From: Panax quinquefolius
Lineage: Eukaryota > Streptophyta > Magnoliopsida > Apiales > Araliaceae
DNA length: 64,000 bases
Direction: 5' to 3'
Assembly (NCBI GenBank): GCA_020205615.1
Contig: CM035165.1
Coordinates: forward strand, 29,733,544-29,797,543
The notes beneath the pieces were generated by a model. That model saw only the letters and a program-made list of their open reading frames with translations, was not told the DNA's origin and made no database searches. This document shows positions 24,086 through 34,804 of the stretch, one piece after another (position 1 is the first letter of the stretch; each line of letters opens with the position of its first letter). A program made the translations under genes and the position numbers.

Positions 24086-24367
24086 CCATCCGTCACACGA
24101 TAAAGTTTTGATTGACTTTTTGCGCATATTAAGAAAGATGATAAAATGACAAAATTATTCATATTTAAATTCTCATTTAATTGCATAGTTTTTTTCACAT
24201 TACTAGTGATGCTCCATAAATATGCATAGAAAATATAAATATAACAATTAATAATAAGGGTATGATAGGCAAATTATTGTAAAAAATAGATCATTTAAAG
24301 TAAGTAAACATTTAGCTTAGAACTACCTAAAATAATAATAAAAACTTTTATCCTAGGACGGATGAAG
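24086..24367. mobile_element. Stowaway-like MITE, TA target duplication
   Basis: The ends are CCATCCGTCACACGATAAAG (left) and TTTATCCTAGGACGGATGAAG (right), inverted and flanked by TA (24084-24085 and 24368-24369). They resemble the CTCCCTCCGTCCC-type ends of Tc1/mariner-derived Stowaway elements. It is 282 bp and non-coding. Confidence 0.75.
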
Positions 24368-24589
24368 TAATATAAAAAAACATGATCTTAATAGTTAATG
24401 CGGAATACTAAACATAACACGTTAAGAAATTTTTGGTAGGTTTAAATCTTCAAGGTATAAAGGCAAAAAGTTGTGAACAATGCACATAACATAAAGTTAG
24501 GAAAGTATATCGGGTAATTAATATGGAAATCATATTCATAATTTCCTTAATTTTCCATCTTTCCAATTAGAGATTTGCCCTCTTGTGCT

Positions 24590-24598
24590 CTATAAATA
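24590..24598 (+). promoter_or_regulatory. TATA box of the 24660 small ORF
   Basis: CTATAAATA lies 62 bases before the ATG at 24660. This spacing fits a transcription start near 24620-24625 and a ~35-base 5'UTR. Confidence 0.6.
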
Positions 24599-24659
24599 CA
24601 TAAAAGCATGATCAAAACTACAGTTTTTCATTCCAACTTTTTTTTTTTCTTGTGAAAAA

Positions 24660-24887
24660 ATGTCTTCTTCCCTAAGCACTAGAATCAAGAAGCTTAGGAA
24701 GAATTTCAATAAGATTTTCAAAGGTTTTAAGAATAAAGTTCGCGGAAACTCAGCAGTCCCTCATGCTTACGACGCTACAAAAAGTCTAATCGAATGTAAT
24801 TGTAGGTATCACATCAGCCTTCGTGAGCAGATGCAGAAAGGAGAATTAAATGCGTTATGGACGCGTCCCCGGAATGTCATACCTTGA
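24660..24887 (+). CDS. Small basic protein, 75 aa, unrecognised
   Basis: The single-exon frame starts MSSSLSTRIKKLRKNFNKIF and ends NALWTRPRNVIP before TGA. The first ~30 residues are strongly basic (Lys/Arg-rich, possibly an amphipathic helix). A central Cys pair (ECNC) and the C-terminal RYHISLREQMQKGE follow. No signal peptide or membrane segment is visible. It has a good TATA box and an AT-rich leader (GAAAAAATGTC start context), which separates it from background open frames. I do not recognise the family; it is not a DVL/RTFL or CLE peptide by its C-terminus. It could also be the first exon or a remnant of a longer gene. A Stowaway-like element lies ~290 bp upstream and a hairpin ~40 bp downstream. 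Confidence 0.5.
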   Translation: MSSSLSTRIKKLRKNFNKIFKGFKNKVRGNSAVPHAYDATKSLIECNCRYHISLREQMQKGELNALWTRPRNVIP

Positions 24888-24927
24888 TGTTATGAAGTCT
24901 GATGATATAGTGGAGGACGAATCCATT

Positions 24928-25088
24928 TAGTATGAAGTGAACTTGATGGTAAGTTCATTTCATGTCCAATACAGTACTGACACACATGCGAGAGGGTGAT
25001 CTCTCCGCCTGCGTAATACATATCCACCTGCGTGCCAACACTGTATTGGGCATGAAGTGAACTTACCATGAAATGAATTTCATGCTAA
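24928..25088. repeat. Imperfect inverted repeat (hairpin), ~55-bp arms
   Basis: The left arm includes TGGTAAGTTCATTTCATGTC and CAATACAGTACTGACA. The right arm includes TGCCAACACTGTATTGGGCA and TGAAGTGAACTTACCATGAA, its near-complement. Outer pairs (TTAGTATGAA and TTCATGCTAA) extend the stem. The loop is ~50 bp. It could be a MITE or a MIRNA-like foldback, and it starts 40 bp after the 24660 ORF stop. Confidence 0.75.
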
Positions 25089-25555
25089 CCACTCCCGTGG
25101 AGAATTTTATATATGCTCTTGTTGCATAGAGGTTTTGCTAATACAAGTTGACTCCAAAATTGGTGAATTTTTTAAAATAAAATTATTAAATATATAAATT
25201 ATTATGAATTTATATTTGAAGATATTTTAAGGGTATGCATTAATGGTTAATTAACATAAAATACTATCAGTATTTATAATTCACGTGCATAATTATGTTA
25301 AGTTGGTGCAACGAATGTTTTCAATTTAAGTTTTGAATAATTGTTACTCATATGTACACAAATTATGCACACACAAAAAGATGAGGGGAAATTTTTAGGC
25401 ATCGTGTGTTTTGAGATACTATACAATCAATTGAAGTGGTGGATCAAATCCAATCAAAAAGGGGAAATGATTTCTTTTTGGAAAGTGATTAAGAAAAACA
25501 AGATTCAAGATATAAGTTCAGAAATCCAACCCTAAATAATAATTTTGAAAGAACC

Positions 25556-25705
25556 TCTTTCAGATATGAATCTATCTGATTCAGAATGAAAAAACTCACA
25601 TCAGTATCTCAATTGCAATTCAAACATGGGTTTGATTCGCACTTCACGTTCTAAGAAATATTTACCATCCGAAAATAGGAAAACAAAAACAAAGAATTTG
25701 TCTAA
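25556..25705 (+). pseudogene. ycf2: Nuclear plastid DNA fragment of ycf2 (NUPT)
   Basis: The frame reads MNLSDSE, a stop, then [24 protein letters not shown]. This is the plastid ycf2 stretch around NLSDSE/KNLHQYL/NSNMGLIH/EKYLPSEKRK as I recall it from many plants. Ycf2 is a >2000-residue plastid protein, so this is a ~150-bp piece with substitutions and an in-frame stop. The homology seems to end near 25705. The stretch before 25556 may extend it, but I cannot confirm that. Confidence 0.75.
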
Positions 25706-26762
25706 AGAAATGAATTGAGAAGCTTCTCGACTGCCCTATCGAACACGAGATGGGAGTATACAATACGCCAAAGAGACTTCAATTACCACTCTAAAATAAT
25801 TTATGATTGAATCTCATTATACATCAGTCCTACAAAACCCACATAAATATTTGTAGTATAGTGTGCCTTGGTAAAAAGTTTTTTTAACACTTGAAATGGT
25901 AATCTCACACTATTTTTTCTCAAGCTTTGGAAGACTATCATTTTTAGAACAAGATTAAAACAAGCATATGATATTTTTTGTGAAAGTGGGAGGTCAAACA
26001 ACAAATTCTACATGATGAAACCAGTTCCTCTATTTGTAACACCACCAATTAAGCAACAAACTTTTCAACATGATGTTGTCAGTTGTCAATTAAACCATAC
26101 CATCCTTCTTGATCATAACAAAAAACCAAGTCAAGTGAATAGAAATTTCCCTAGAAACCATGTATTAACCCACAAAACAAGGCACTTTTTATTTTGAAAA
26201 AGTGATCCTTAGAAAAAAATCAAAGATTTCTTTTCCCATGAGAACTTCAAGCAAAAATTTTAATCATACTCAATGGAAATATTTAAAGTTTCATGCTCTC
26301 TTCCTGATTTGATATCTGTTATGAAAAATAATATATATTGTGAATGTTTACGCCGACTTTTTGATTGATAATTACGTGATAAGTATTAGTAGTAATAAAC
26401 ATGTAATAACTGACTGAGATCCTCCTATAATTCTTACTAATTTTATGTATTGATAAGTTTCGCAATTGTAATTCAACATAAATTTATCGCAATACATAAC
26501 ATGACTCATCTGTTATTTGTTTGAAAGGGTTGTTACAATCTTTATACATTTTTCGTCATTTTGACTGTTTCACACTTGAGAATTGACCCCAAGGCAGCCA
26601 TTGTTGAGTGACCATTCTTCAACTAGGTCACTCCAGATGGCTAGGTTATTATGCAAAGGATGACCACTTCACCATATTAACTTATAGGCTAGAAAATACT
26701 TCATCTATCCCAAAATGAGTCATATTTTAAAGAAAATTTGCATTCACTCTTAATTCAATTTA
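25706..26762. other. Intergenic, no recognised feature
   Basis: AT-rich sequence with short open frames on both strands (25801-26004 minus, 26012-26197 plus) that match no family I know. No repeats are obvious. Confidence 0.4.
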
Positions 26763-26965
26763 CTCCCTCCTTCCTAATTTAAATGCCCAATTTGAACTTT
26801 TTAAAGTTTAAAACTAATTTTTGTACCATTTTTTACAAAATATAAATGAAGATATTATAACCTAAAGAAAGTATGTACAATTTAGTACAATTTTTATAAT
26901 TTAAAATAGTCAGTTTGACTTTAAAAAAAATTCAAAACTAAACATTTAATTTGGGATTGAGGGAG
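26763..26965. mobile_element. Stowaway MITE, TA target duplication
   Basis: The ends are CTCCCTCCTTCCTAATTTAA and its inverted partner TTTAATTTGGGATTGAGGGAG, flanked by TA at 26761-26762 and 26966-26967. This is the classic CTCCCTCC...GGAGGGAG type and is 203 bp long. Degenerate outer ends (TTCATCTATCCCAAAATGAG at 26700, AAATGGGACTTCC near 27042) suggest it sits inside an older, similar MITE. Confidence 0.88.
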
Positions 26966-27270
26966 TAAATAACAACATGATACAATATAAAAACTAGGTT
27001 TATTTAGCAAATCATGTCACTTTTTTAGTCTATTTCTTGGAAATGGGACTTCCATTTTTAGAGTGCAAGAAAAGAAATACAAGCATTTTGAATCTATTTT
27101 AATTTATTTTTAGTCAAATTTTAATTATTAATTTTTTTTTTGACAAAAATAAAGCTTAAAGGTGCCAATGTCACTATGAATCAAAGGATCTTCATCAGAT
27201 GTGTTGTACAAATTAGAGTTGCCTTGCCTATCTTTTTCCTACTTCATCTGAACAAAACATATAATGCTAG

Positions 27271-29268
27271 CTTTTTGGCCAGGACTCTAAGTCCAGCTTT
27301 CTTTGGGAGAGTTTTCATTATCCTGCTGACACCATTTTGCCAACTCAAGTACTGGACTTTGGTGCAGTGTTATCTTCTAGGAAGGCAAATAATAATTACT
27401 CAAAAGGCTGTTTAAGCTACGCTTTTTACAAGAAGGTGATCTTGTGCTTAATACAATTACCCTGCCTGAGGAATTTGTTTATGATCCTCCTTACTATAGT
27501 AGTAAAACTTTGGATACTAGCAATAGAATGAACTCTAGCTATAGGGTAATATTTAATGAGTCCGGATATATTGAGGTTGTTAGGAGAAATGGAAACAAAG
27601 TAAATCTCACCTTGGGAAATATAGCTTCCACTAGAGATTTTTACCACAGGGCAACACTTGATTATGATGGGATCTTCGCGCAATATGCTCATCCTAAGGC
27701 TCCGAAAAATGGGAATTGGGATGAAGCATGGAGAAGTGTTTGGTATGAACCTGAGGACATTTGCTTTGCTACGACTGGGGATAGTGGTAGTGGGGCTTGT
27801 GGATTCAACAGTTTCTGCGTGGTTGATTCTGAAGGAAGGCCAACTTGTGAGTGCCTTCCTGGATTTTCACTCATAGATCAAACTATTGAGTATGGTGGCT
27901 GCAAGCAAGATAAAGTACAAAAATGTGAGCCAGGAAGTTCTAAGCCAGAGGAACTCTTTGAGATGCATGTGATGAATAATGCATTTTGGCCATCGTCTTC
28001 AAACTATGAACGCTTTCCTTTACAAAAATGAAGAAGTTTGTAATAGTTCTTGCTTAAATGACTGCAATTGTGTGGTTGCAGTTATTAAAGAAGGCACCTG
28101 TTGGAAGAAGAAACTACCACTCACAAATGGGAGGGTAGAGCGGAATACTTATGGAAAGGCTCTTATTAAGATTCCAAAAGCTGATGGTTCCTCAAGAAAC
28201 AAAGTTTCTGAGGGAAATAAGAAAGATCAGTCTACCATTGTTTTGGTGGTATCACTTCTCTTAGGTGGTTCACTGCTTTTCAACTTTATATTTGTAGCAG
28301 CAACGTCGCTAGTAGTTTTTTGTTCATACAAAAGAAAGCAAAGAGTTCATAAATGTTCAACTCTTTTGGAAATGAATCTTCGCCTTTTCACATATGAAGA
28401 ACTCAGAGAAGCAACAGATGGATTCCGGGAAGAAGTTGGAAGAGGGGCTTTTGGCATTGTGTATAAAGGGATCATATCGTCGTTAACTTCAACAATTTTA
28501 GTAACAGTCAAGAAGTTGGATAGGCTGGCACAAGAAGGCGAAAAGGAGTTCAAGGCAGAGGCGAGCGCCATAGCAAAAACCCATCACAAGAATCTAGTCA
28601 GATTGCTTGGATTCTGTGATGAAGGGTCTAACAGGCTTTTGGTTTATGAATTCATGAGTAATGGCACATTGGCTAGCTTTGTGTTTGGTATTTCAAGGCC
28701 GGATTGGAACAAGCGCTTACAAATGGCATATGGGATAGCAAGATGGCTAATCTACTTGCACGAGGAATGTAGCATACAGATTATACATTGTGATATTAAG
28801 CCTCAAAATATCCTTCTGGACGATTCATTCACTGCAAAAATTTCAGATTTTGGATTGGCAAAAACAAATACAAGCATTAGAGGGACTAAAGGATATGTTG
28901 CACCAGAATGGTTCAGAAGCACACCGGTTACTGCCAAAGTGGATGTTTATAGTTATGGGGTAATGTTATTGGAGATAATTTGTTGCAGGAAAAATATTGA
29001 AATGGAAAAGGAAAATGAAGAGGAAATTATATTGACAGATTGGGTTTATGACTGTTACAAAGAAAAAATGTTGGCGAAATTAGTAGAGAACGATGAGGAG
29101 GCGAGAAATGACATGAAGAGGGTTGAGAGGCTAGTGATGGTGGCAATTTGGTGCATTCAAGAGGATCCTTCTCTAAGGCCCTCCATGAAAAAAGTTATAC
29201 AAATGCTTGAAGGAGTTGTCGAAGTTTCAATTCCTCCATGTCCTTCCCCCTTTAATTCAATCTGTTGA
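27271..29268 (+). pseudogene. Broken G-type lectin S-receptor-like Ser/Thr kinase (LecRK/RLK1-like)
   Basis: Intact members are plasma-membrane receptor kinases of ~800 residues with signal peptide, B-lectin, EGF-like, PAN, membrane and kinase parts. Homology begins inside the lectin region (WESFHYPADTILPTQVLDFG, 27310-27365), so the signal peptide and first ~140 residues are missing. The upstream in-frame codons include stops. One frameshift lies at ~27408-27413 and a second at ~28012-28022, where frames ending ...ERFPLQK and starting ...FLYKNEEVCNSSC meet. Preserved parts are EGF-like CGFNSFC/CECLPGF, PAN CNSSCLNDCNCVV, the membrane helix (28231-28323), P-loop GRGAFG, Lys in VTVKKL, catalytic HCDIKPQNILL, DFG and APE. 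The activation segment is short: DFGLAKTNTSIRGTKGYVAPE lacks ~8 residues usual before the RGT. GIARGL is GIARWL. It is probably non-functional, unless the indels are assembly errors. Confidence 0.88.
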
Positions 29269-29728
29269 TACAATGCTTAAAAGGGGAAGAGCTTCATTGC
29301 CTTGGAATATGTTAAGTTAGCAGCTTTTTAGCGTTTGTAACGAGTGTAATCAATCAAATTGACAACTTTATCTTTGACAAATTCCCATACAATGCAGTGC
29401 AATATTTACTATATATTGAAGTTGAAATTCAATCAAGGATTACTGTAGAAGCTGGAGATGAAAAATATAATGTTATTCCTTGCCCTAGAACAGGGGCATT
29501 GCAAAGTATAAACTTGTAAAAAGCTTGCCAAAAGCCATAAAACATCAATTATCCCTCCACTCTACATCCAAATCTGCATATTACATATTCCAACAGCACA
29601 TGACAAGCTCATGCGGCAGTTTATATTCTCTTTTTCTCTTTCTTTTTATCTTTCAATCAGTACGCAAAAAAGATAAAATTATCTGGGTAAATTTCACAAT
29701 GGACTTCTCACATTCACCAGAGCGTATA
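29269..29728. other. Intergenic between convergent genes
   Basis: This is the 3' flank shared by the plus-strand receptor kinase relic and the minus-strand NAK-family kinase gene. It presumably holds both 3'UTRs. No separate gene is visible. Confidence 0.6.
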
Positions 29729-32700
29729 CTAGAAACCAGCCCAACCTGCAGGTTGAGAAGCCGACTTGCTTCCGTTGTTCATTGAGTCACCAAACCGCCG
29801 AGAGTTGTTCATCTCATTAGCAGGCATGGATATCTGAGAGCTGGCAGATGGAATTGCTGTAAAATTCTCTGTTCCGAAACCCCATGAAGTTGCTCCTGAA
29901 GTAACTTCAGCAGCCTGTTTATTCGGGTGACCGTTTCTTGTTCTGACGGATTTGGGAGTGCTGTCCATCGATGGATTGAGATCATGAACAAACTCAAAAG
30001 GCTGCCATGGTTTAGTATCCGGGCTTGGGGAACTCTTGTCAAATAATCCTTGTTGTAGTTCCCAAACTGTTCCTTCAGTCTTCTCTCTCTGCTGCTATGA
30101 GAATGAACACAACGATAGTTGGTGAATAACTGTTATAACAATGAAAACAACTACAGGTGCAAAGTAGAATATTGACAGGTAATGGAAAGGGGGAGAGGAA
30201 CACAATACCGGTGGCGTAGAAGATAACAGAATGGCAGGAGATGTTTGATTTTTGGGGGCATCTTGATTTGGTGGTGGAGTTCTGGAAGCAAGAGCTTGCT
30301 TAAGTTCTTGGAGCTCTTGCCGTTGTGATCTGCATATGGCAGAGAGCTTTTCATATTTGGAGGTTATTTCAGCTTTTTCCACGTTAACTTGCTTCAACTG
30401 TTCCTTCAGCCTTTCTACCTCAGCCTCTAACAGCTCTTCATTGCCTGATTTCTTACTGTTACTTACGGGGCTGATCTTATTGGTATTAAATTCAGCAACA
30501 AAAGCATTGAATGCATCACCTTGAAAGGCAGGTGTGGTATCGGATTTCGATGATCTTGGCCTTTCAGTGATACGGTCTGAATTGTCGAAAAAGTTTATTT
30601 CGAAGTCCTTTGAAGGGCCAATCTTTTGGACTGGCCTATCTGGCCGACTCTTATCATGTCTGGAAGAGCTGTTGCTGGTGGGTTCTTCATCAAATTTGGG
30701 CTTCGTGTCATCGACAACTACTGAATCCTTTCCGTGTTGTGTTGTCCAGAAAGCACCTAGTGGCCCCCCTCCTCCACCTGTCCTTGAAGTAACAGGAGGC
30801 GGCACTACATTGTGATGTGGTTCAGTAACCGAAGGAGGAGGTGGCGGACTTCTACGAAGCATCGGACTACCCTTATTTGCCGGCTTTGAAATATCTTCTA
30901 AATGAATAATCAACATTAAGCATGAGAGTAGTCATTATAAATTCAAAGTACCTATATATATTATATTTCAAAAACTGAACTTTGACATAGATATTTCAAA
31001 AACTATCTATTTCAATTTTGTCTTGCTAAAGTGTAATCACCTTGATGTGTCTCTGTACCATGTTGCTGCGTCTCTGGTGGTCTATCAGGTAAAGACTTCT
31101 GTAACCCATCAGGTAATAAACCATTAACTCGGAACCACACCTGCCATAAATAAAAATAACAATGCAAAAGGAAAAGGGCATCAGTAAGCAAATAATCAAG
31201 GCACACTCAATAACAGCTTTCACTTCCATGATTTTGCTTTCTTCTGTTTCAGCTTTTTACTTGCTTTCACTGATAAAAGCATAAGTAATAAAAGAATGTT
31301 AGGTAACCATGTGCTACCAGAAATAAATGATAACAGAAATTAAAAATAGGTTTGATGTTCTTGAATGTCTTATCTTCAAGTCAAGTTATGAATTTTGTTC
31401 CTACGAGAGTTCGATAGCTAGAACTCATTTAAGTTGGAAGCGGCATGCGTGTTGCCAAAATTTAAAATTTTAAAAAAACATGATTTTTGGCCTTCCACTT
31501 TTTTGCAACCAAATAGATTCTGCTTCCAGTTTTTAGACGCAAAAACAGTTGCCAAACAACGTTTTTTGTAGTAGTAGATTTTGAAAAGGAAAAAAAATAT
31601 AAGCAAAAGCAAAATCCTGGAAGCAGAAGTGGTTATAAAACAGGCCCTTAGGTCCAGCAACAATGACTGCCATGGACACAAATGATCTATGACTAACCTA
31701 AATTCATGGAGATGAATGGCCAATCAAGCAAAGCGCTTGCCTGCGTGATGTCTGGTCTGTCATCTGGTGAAGATTGAAGCATGTCTCTAATTAAGTCTGT
31801 AACGTCCAAGCTGTATTTTGGCATCTCTGGAATGCGATAATTCCCATTCAAAATTTGTAGTTTTGATTCACCATCAAATGCAGACTTCAAATAGGATATG
31901 CGGAACAGGAGACAGCCAAGTGCCTATAAAAAGAGAGCAGGGGATTTTAACCTCAGCATGTTTCTAATTCCCTGTTGTCATACAAATTTAAACAAACCAG
32001 AAACTGTACCCAGTCTCTTCAGACAGATACACGTGCACTTAACTTACCCATATGTCAACCTTCTCATTTAGTAGTTCCCTCCTGAATAAATCCCACATCT
32101 GTATGAAAAGAAGGGGAGACATTAGTAAAATTTATACAACTGAATATTCACATCACTTGTCAAAATTAAGGTCCTTTGTTCAACCTCGGGGGCTCTATAG
32201 GCAGGAGTAGTGTGCTTCCTGATGTTGTCTTCTTCTATTCCCATTTCTTCAGGCTTCTCAAAGCGTTTATGATTGGTGGATATGCTACCAAAATCACATA
32301 ACTTCCACAATCCATCAGACCCCAGCAGAAGATTCTCAGCCTTCAAGTCTCTACATAAAGTAACACAGAAGATGAAGGGATAAGTTTGTGATATTCTGAA
32401 AATGCACGACCAAGTCTTATCTCCCCAATAGTAGGGGAAAAAAAGAAAAAGAGGTTTGAGTAAAGCAAAGAAGAGTTTCAGTAAAAATATTTCTAGAAAA
32501 GCGCAGAACAAATGGAAGAGGGAAAACTAAAAAACAGTTTGTTGCAGTTACACCTTGGTCTCACTTTGGCCCTTGACGTTCAAATTTTTGCAACACTCCC
32601 CTCAAAGTTCAAAGTTACAATGTAATCCAAAATTAAGTAAATTTTCAAATCAAGGATGGAGATGCAGATCAGCACATCAAACTTCCAAGGTTAGATTAGG

Positions 32701-33985
32701 TAATTATACTTCTTAGTTAATGTGGCACTAGCTTGTACTTTATCGAATTAGAAAAGGGCCAGAGGGTAGATGAAAAATGAAAAATCCAAAAAGAAAACAT
32801 GAAAAAAAATTCTCTTACTTTTCATTCTCTATTTTTTCCAACATCCTAGCCAGCAATCCAACCTGTTTACCACCACCACTTACACCACTACCTAGCTCGG
32901 ACCCAATCCCCACCATCTATCAACACCAAAATACCCCTACACAAATGCTTCTACTATCATCAAACCCATCAGTTACAAACTCCACCACCCTCCACATTTG
33001 AATACTACACGATTGAGCATTTTACAAAAAAAATGATGATCCAAATCCATTTTCCCAGGAAAGGAATATAATCATTTCTTCACTTGACAAGGTTTCAATT
33101 CTTTTACTTCAAATGCATATGAGTTAAAAGATATAAGGAAATCTGGAATACATTGCAGGTAGAAACATAAGAGATTCAACATATGATTTTCCCACCACAT
33201 TTCCTCTCTACAGAGAACCGAGAGGGAGGGCGAGAAAAATAATACCGCGCTACAAAATGAAATTAAGATTGGAAGTAGAAGAAATAAATTGAAATTTCCC
33301 TGGAAAAGTACCATTCTCACAAGAAAACACATGTTTTAATTAGTGATTGGGAACTTTATAAGAATGCTATTAAAGCAGAAAAGAAATCAATAACTACAAA
33401 ATGCACTCCAGTGACAAGATCAATAGTGATCAGACCACATAAAGTTGTAATCGTTCCAACAAAAGAAATGCTAAAGATAGTATTAACAAAACTTTTAGGA
33501 ACAGATATAATTTCTCTTCACCTGTGAGCAATTGGTGGGGACTGGCAGTGCATTGCAAAAACTGCATTACAGACATCCCTGAACATTGCAAGGATCTGTT
33601 TCTCATCAAAGTACCCAGACCCTCTGCTCTCAAGCACATTAACCAGAGACTTCTCACAGTACTCCATAACAAGAAGAGCTTCATTTGTGCGCCCCATGTC
33701 CAGGATGGTATGTGCGTATAGTGTGACAATATTTGGGTGCCCTCGAAGTGATTTCATTACAGAGATTTCATTCATCACCAGTTCCATAGATTCATCATCA
33801 TTACAAATTATGTGCTTTACTGCATACTGCTGAGAACCATTTATAGCATCTCGAGCTAGGTAAACACAAGAGAATCCACCCTCAGCAATGACATTTCGAA
33901 TCTGAACTTTCAGATTGCCAATGTCAATCACACGACCTTCAAGTCCAGTTTGCTCTTTAGGCATGAAAGGTTTAAATCTCCACAT
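29729..33985 (-). CDS. NAK-family Ser/Thr kinase (AAK1/BIKE/GAK-like), 7 coding exons, ~670 aa
   Basis: NAK-family kinases phosphorylate clathrin-adaptor subunits in endocytosis. Coding exons on the minus strand are 33985-33522, 32350-32185, 32098-32048, 31923-31741, 31140-31041, 30894-30209 (or from 30897) and 30091-29729 (or from 30094/30088); phases agree throughout. The protein starts MWRFKPFMPKEQTGLEGRV. The kinase domain is ~25-290: P-loop AEGGFSCVYLA (34-44), Lys57 in YAVKH, Glu73, catalytic HRDLKAENLLL (His154-Asp156), DFG at 174-176, APE at 208-210. The PPIAHRDLKAEN signature is typical of the family. A Pro-rich disordered tail follows, then a coiled coil (~474-524, EAEVERLKEQLKQ) and two WxxF motifs (WQPF and C-terminal WAGF), the type bound by AP-2 appendages. 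Intron 4 is GC-AG. All catalytic residues are present. Role by family is well supported; the exact partner is inferred. Confidence 0.92.
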
Positions 33986-34804
33986 GATTAATGGGGGGAT
34001 TTAAAACAGAAAAAGTTCTACAAAAGGGAAGGATATAATAAAGAAAGAAAAGTGTAAGTGACATATAATGACTTCGAAATATCAAAAATTATATGAAAGC
34101 ACCAATATTTAAAAACCCTGTTAAATCTGAATAGAACACACACGCAGAGCAGTATGAAGTATCACACACAGAGAATAAACTTCTTGGATTTCAAATTGAG
34201 ATATGTTATTAAGGTACTATTTGTTTGAAAAAACTCTTCCGCATTTGAAAAAAAGTACCAGGGCACTTGGAGAAAGTATCACCACTGACCAGAACTTAAT
34301 TCTAGACATGCCTATTAGCTATATCTTTACATTTCAGTCACATGGCATGCCCTTCTACTGAACTAGAGACATGACTAACAAACCTTTGGTGATGGTACAT
34401 AGTGTTTTGTTTAAAGAGAGTAATATTTGAAAAGGTAACAGCGAGTCGTATAGATGATAATGTAAGCTAAAAAGTTGACTTTTGCGTATCAGATCACAAA
34501 AAAGAAAAGTTATAACTAGGATTTTATCAGAGTTAAATTGGAGGAGGTAACAACAGTCAACATTATGATAATATTTCTCCTAACTAAAAGGTACCCACTC
34601 ATCCCACCAATGGATATTGCTTGGGGATGAAACTAAATACAAACCAGATTTTTAGGATAAATGCCAATTTAGCAATAACCACTCTTAACTAAACCCTGTG
34701 CTCTAACTCTTGGATGGTCAAAGGTTGAAGTTGTACAAGGTTTCAAGAAACGAGCCCTCGAAGTATCCCTTACATTACACAAACACCCGTACATGATATA
34801 TACA

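Noticed and set aside
27140..27415. 91-codon frame before the receptor kinase as a possible signal peptide and lectin start
   Set aside because: The text does not match the family N-terminus. The true homology starts at ~27271 in another frame, with stops just upstream.
30534..30815. 93-codon plus-strand frame
   Set aside because: Shadow of exon 6 of the minus-strand NAK-family kinase gene.
32777..33001. 74-codon frame in a kinase intron
   Set aside because: Low-complexity Pro/Thr/Ser text from a C-rich intron segment, with no splice or family support.
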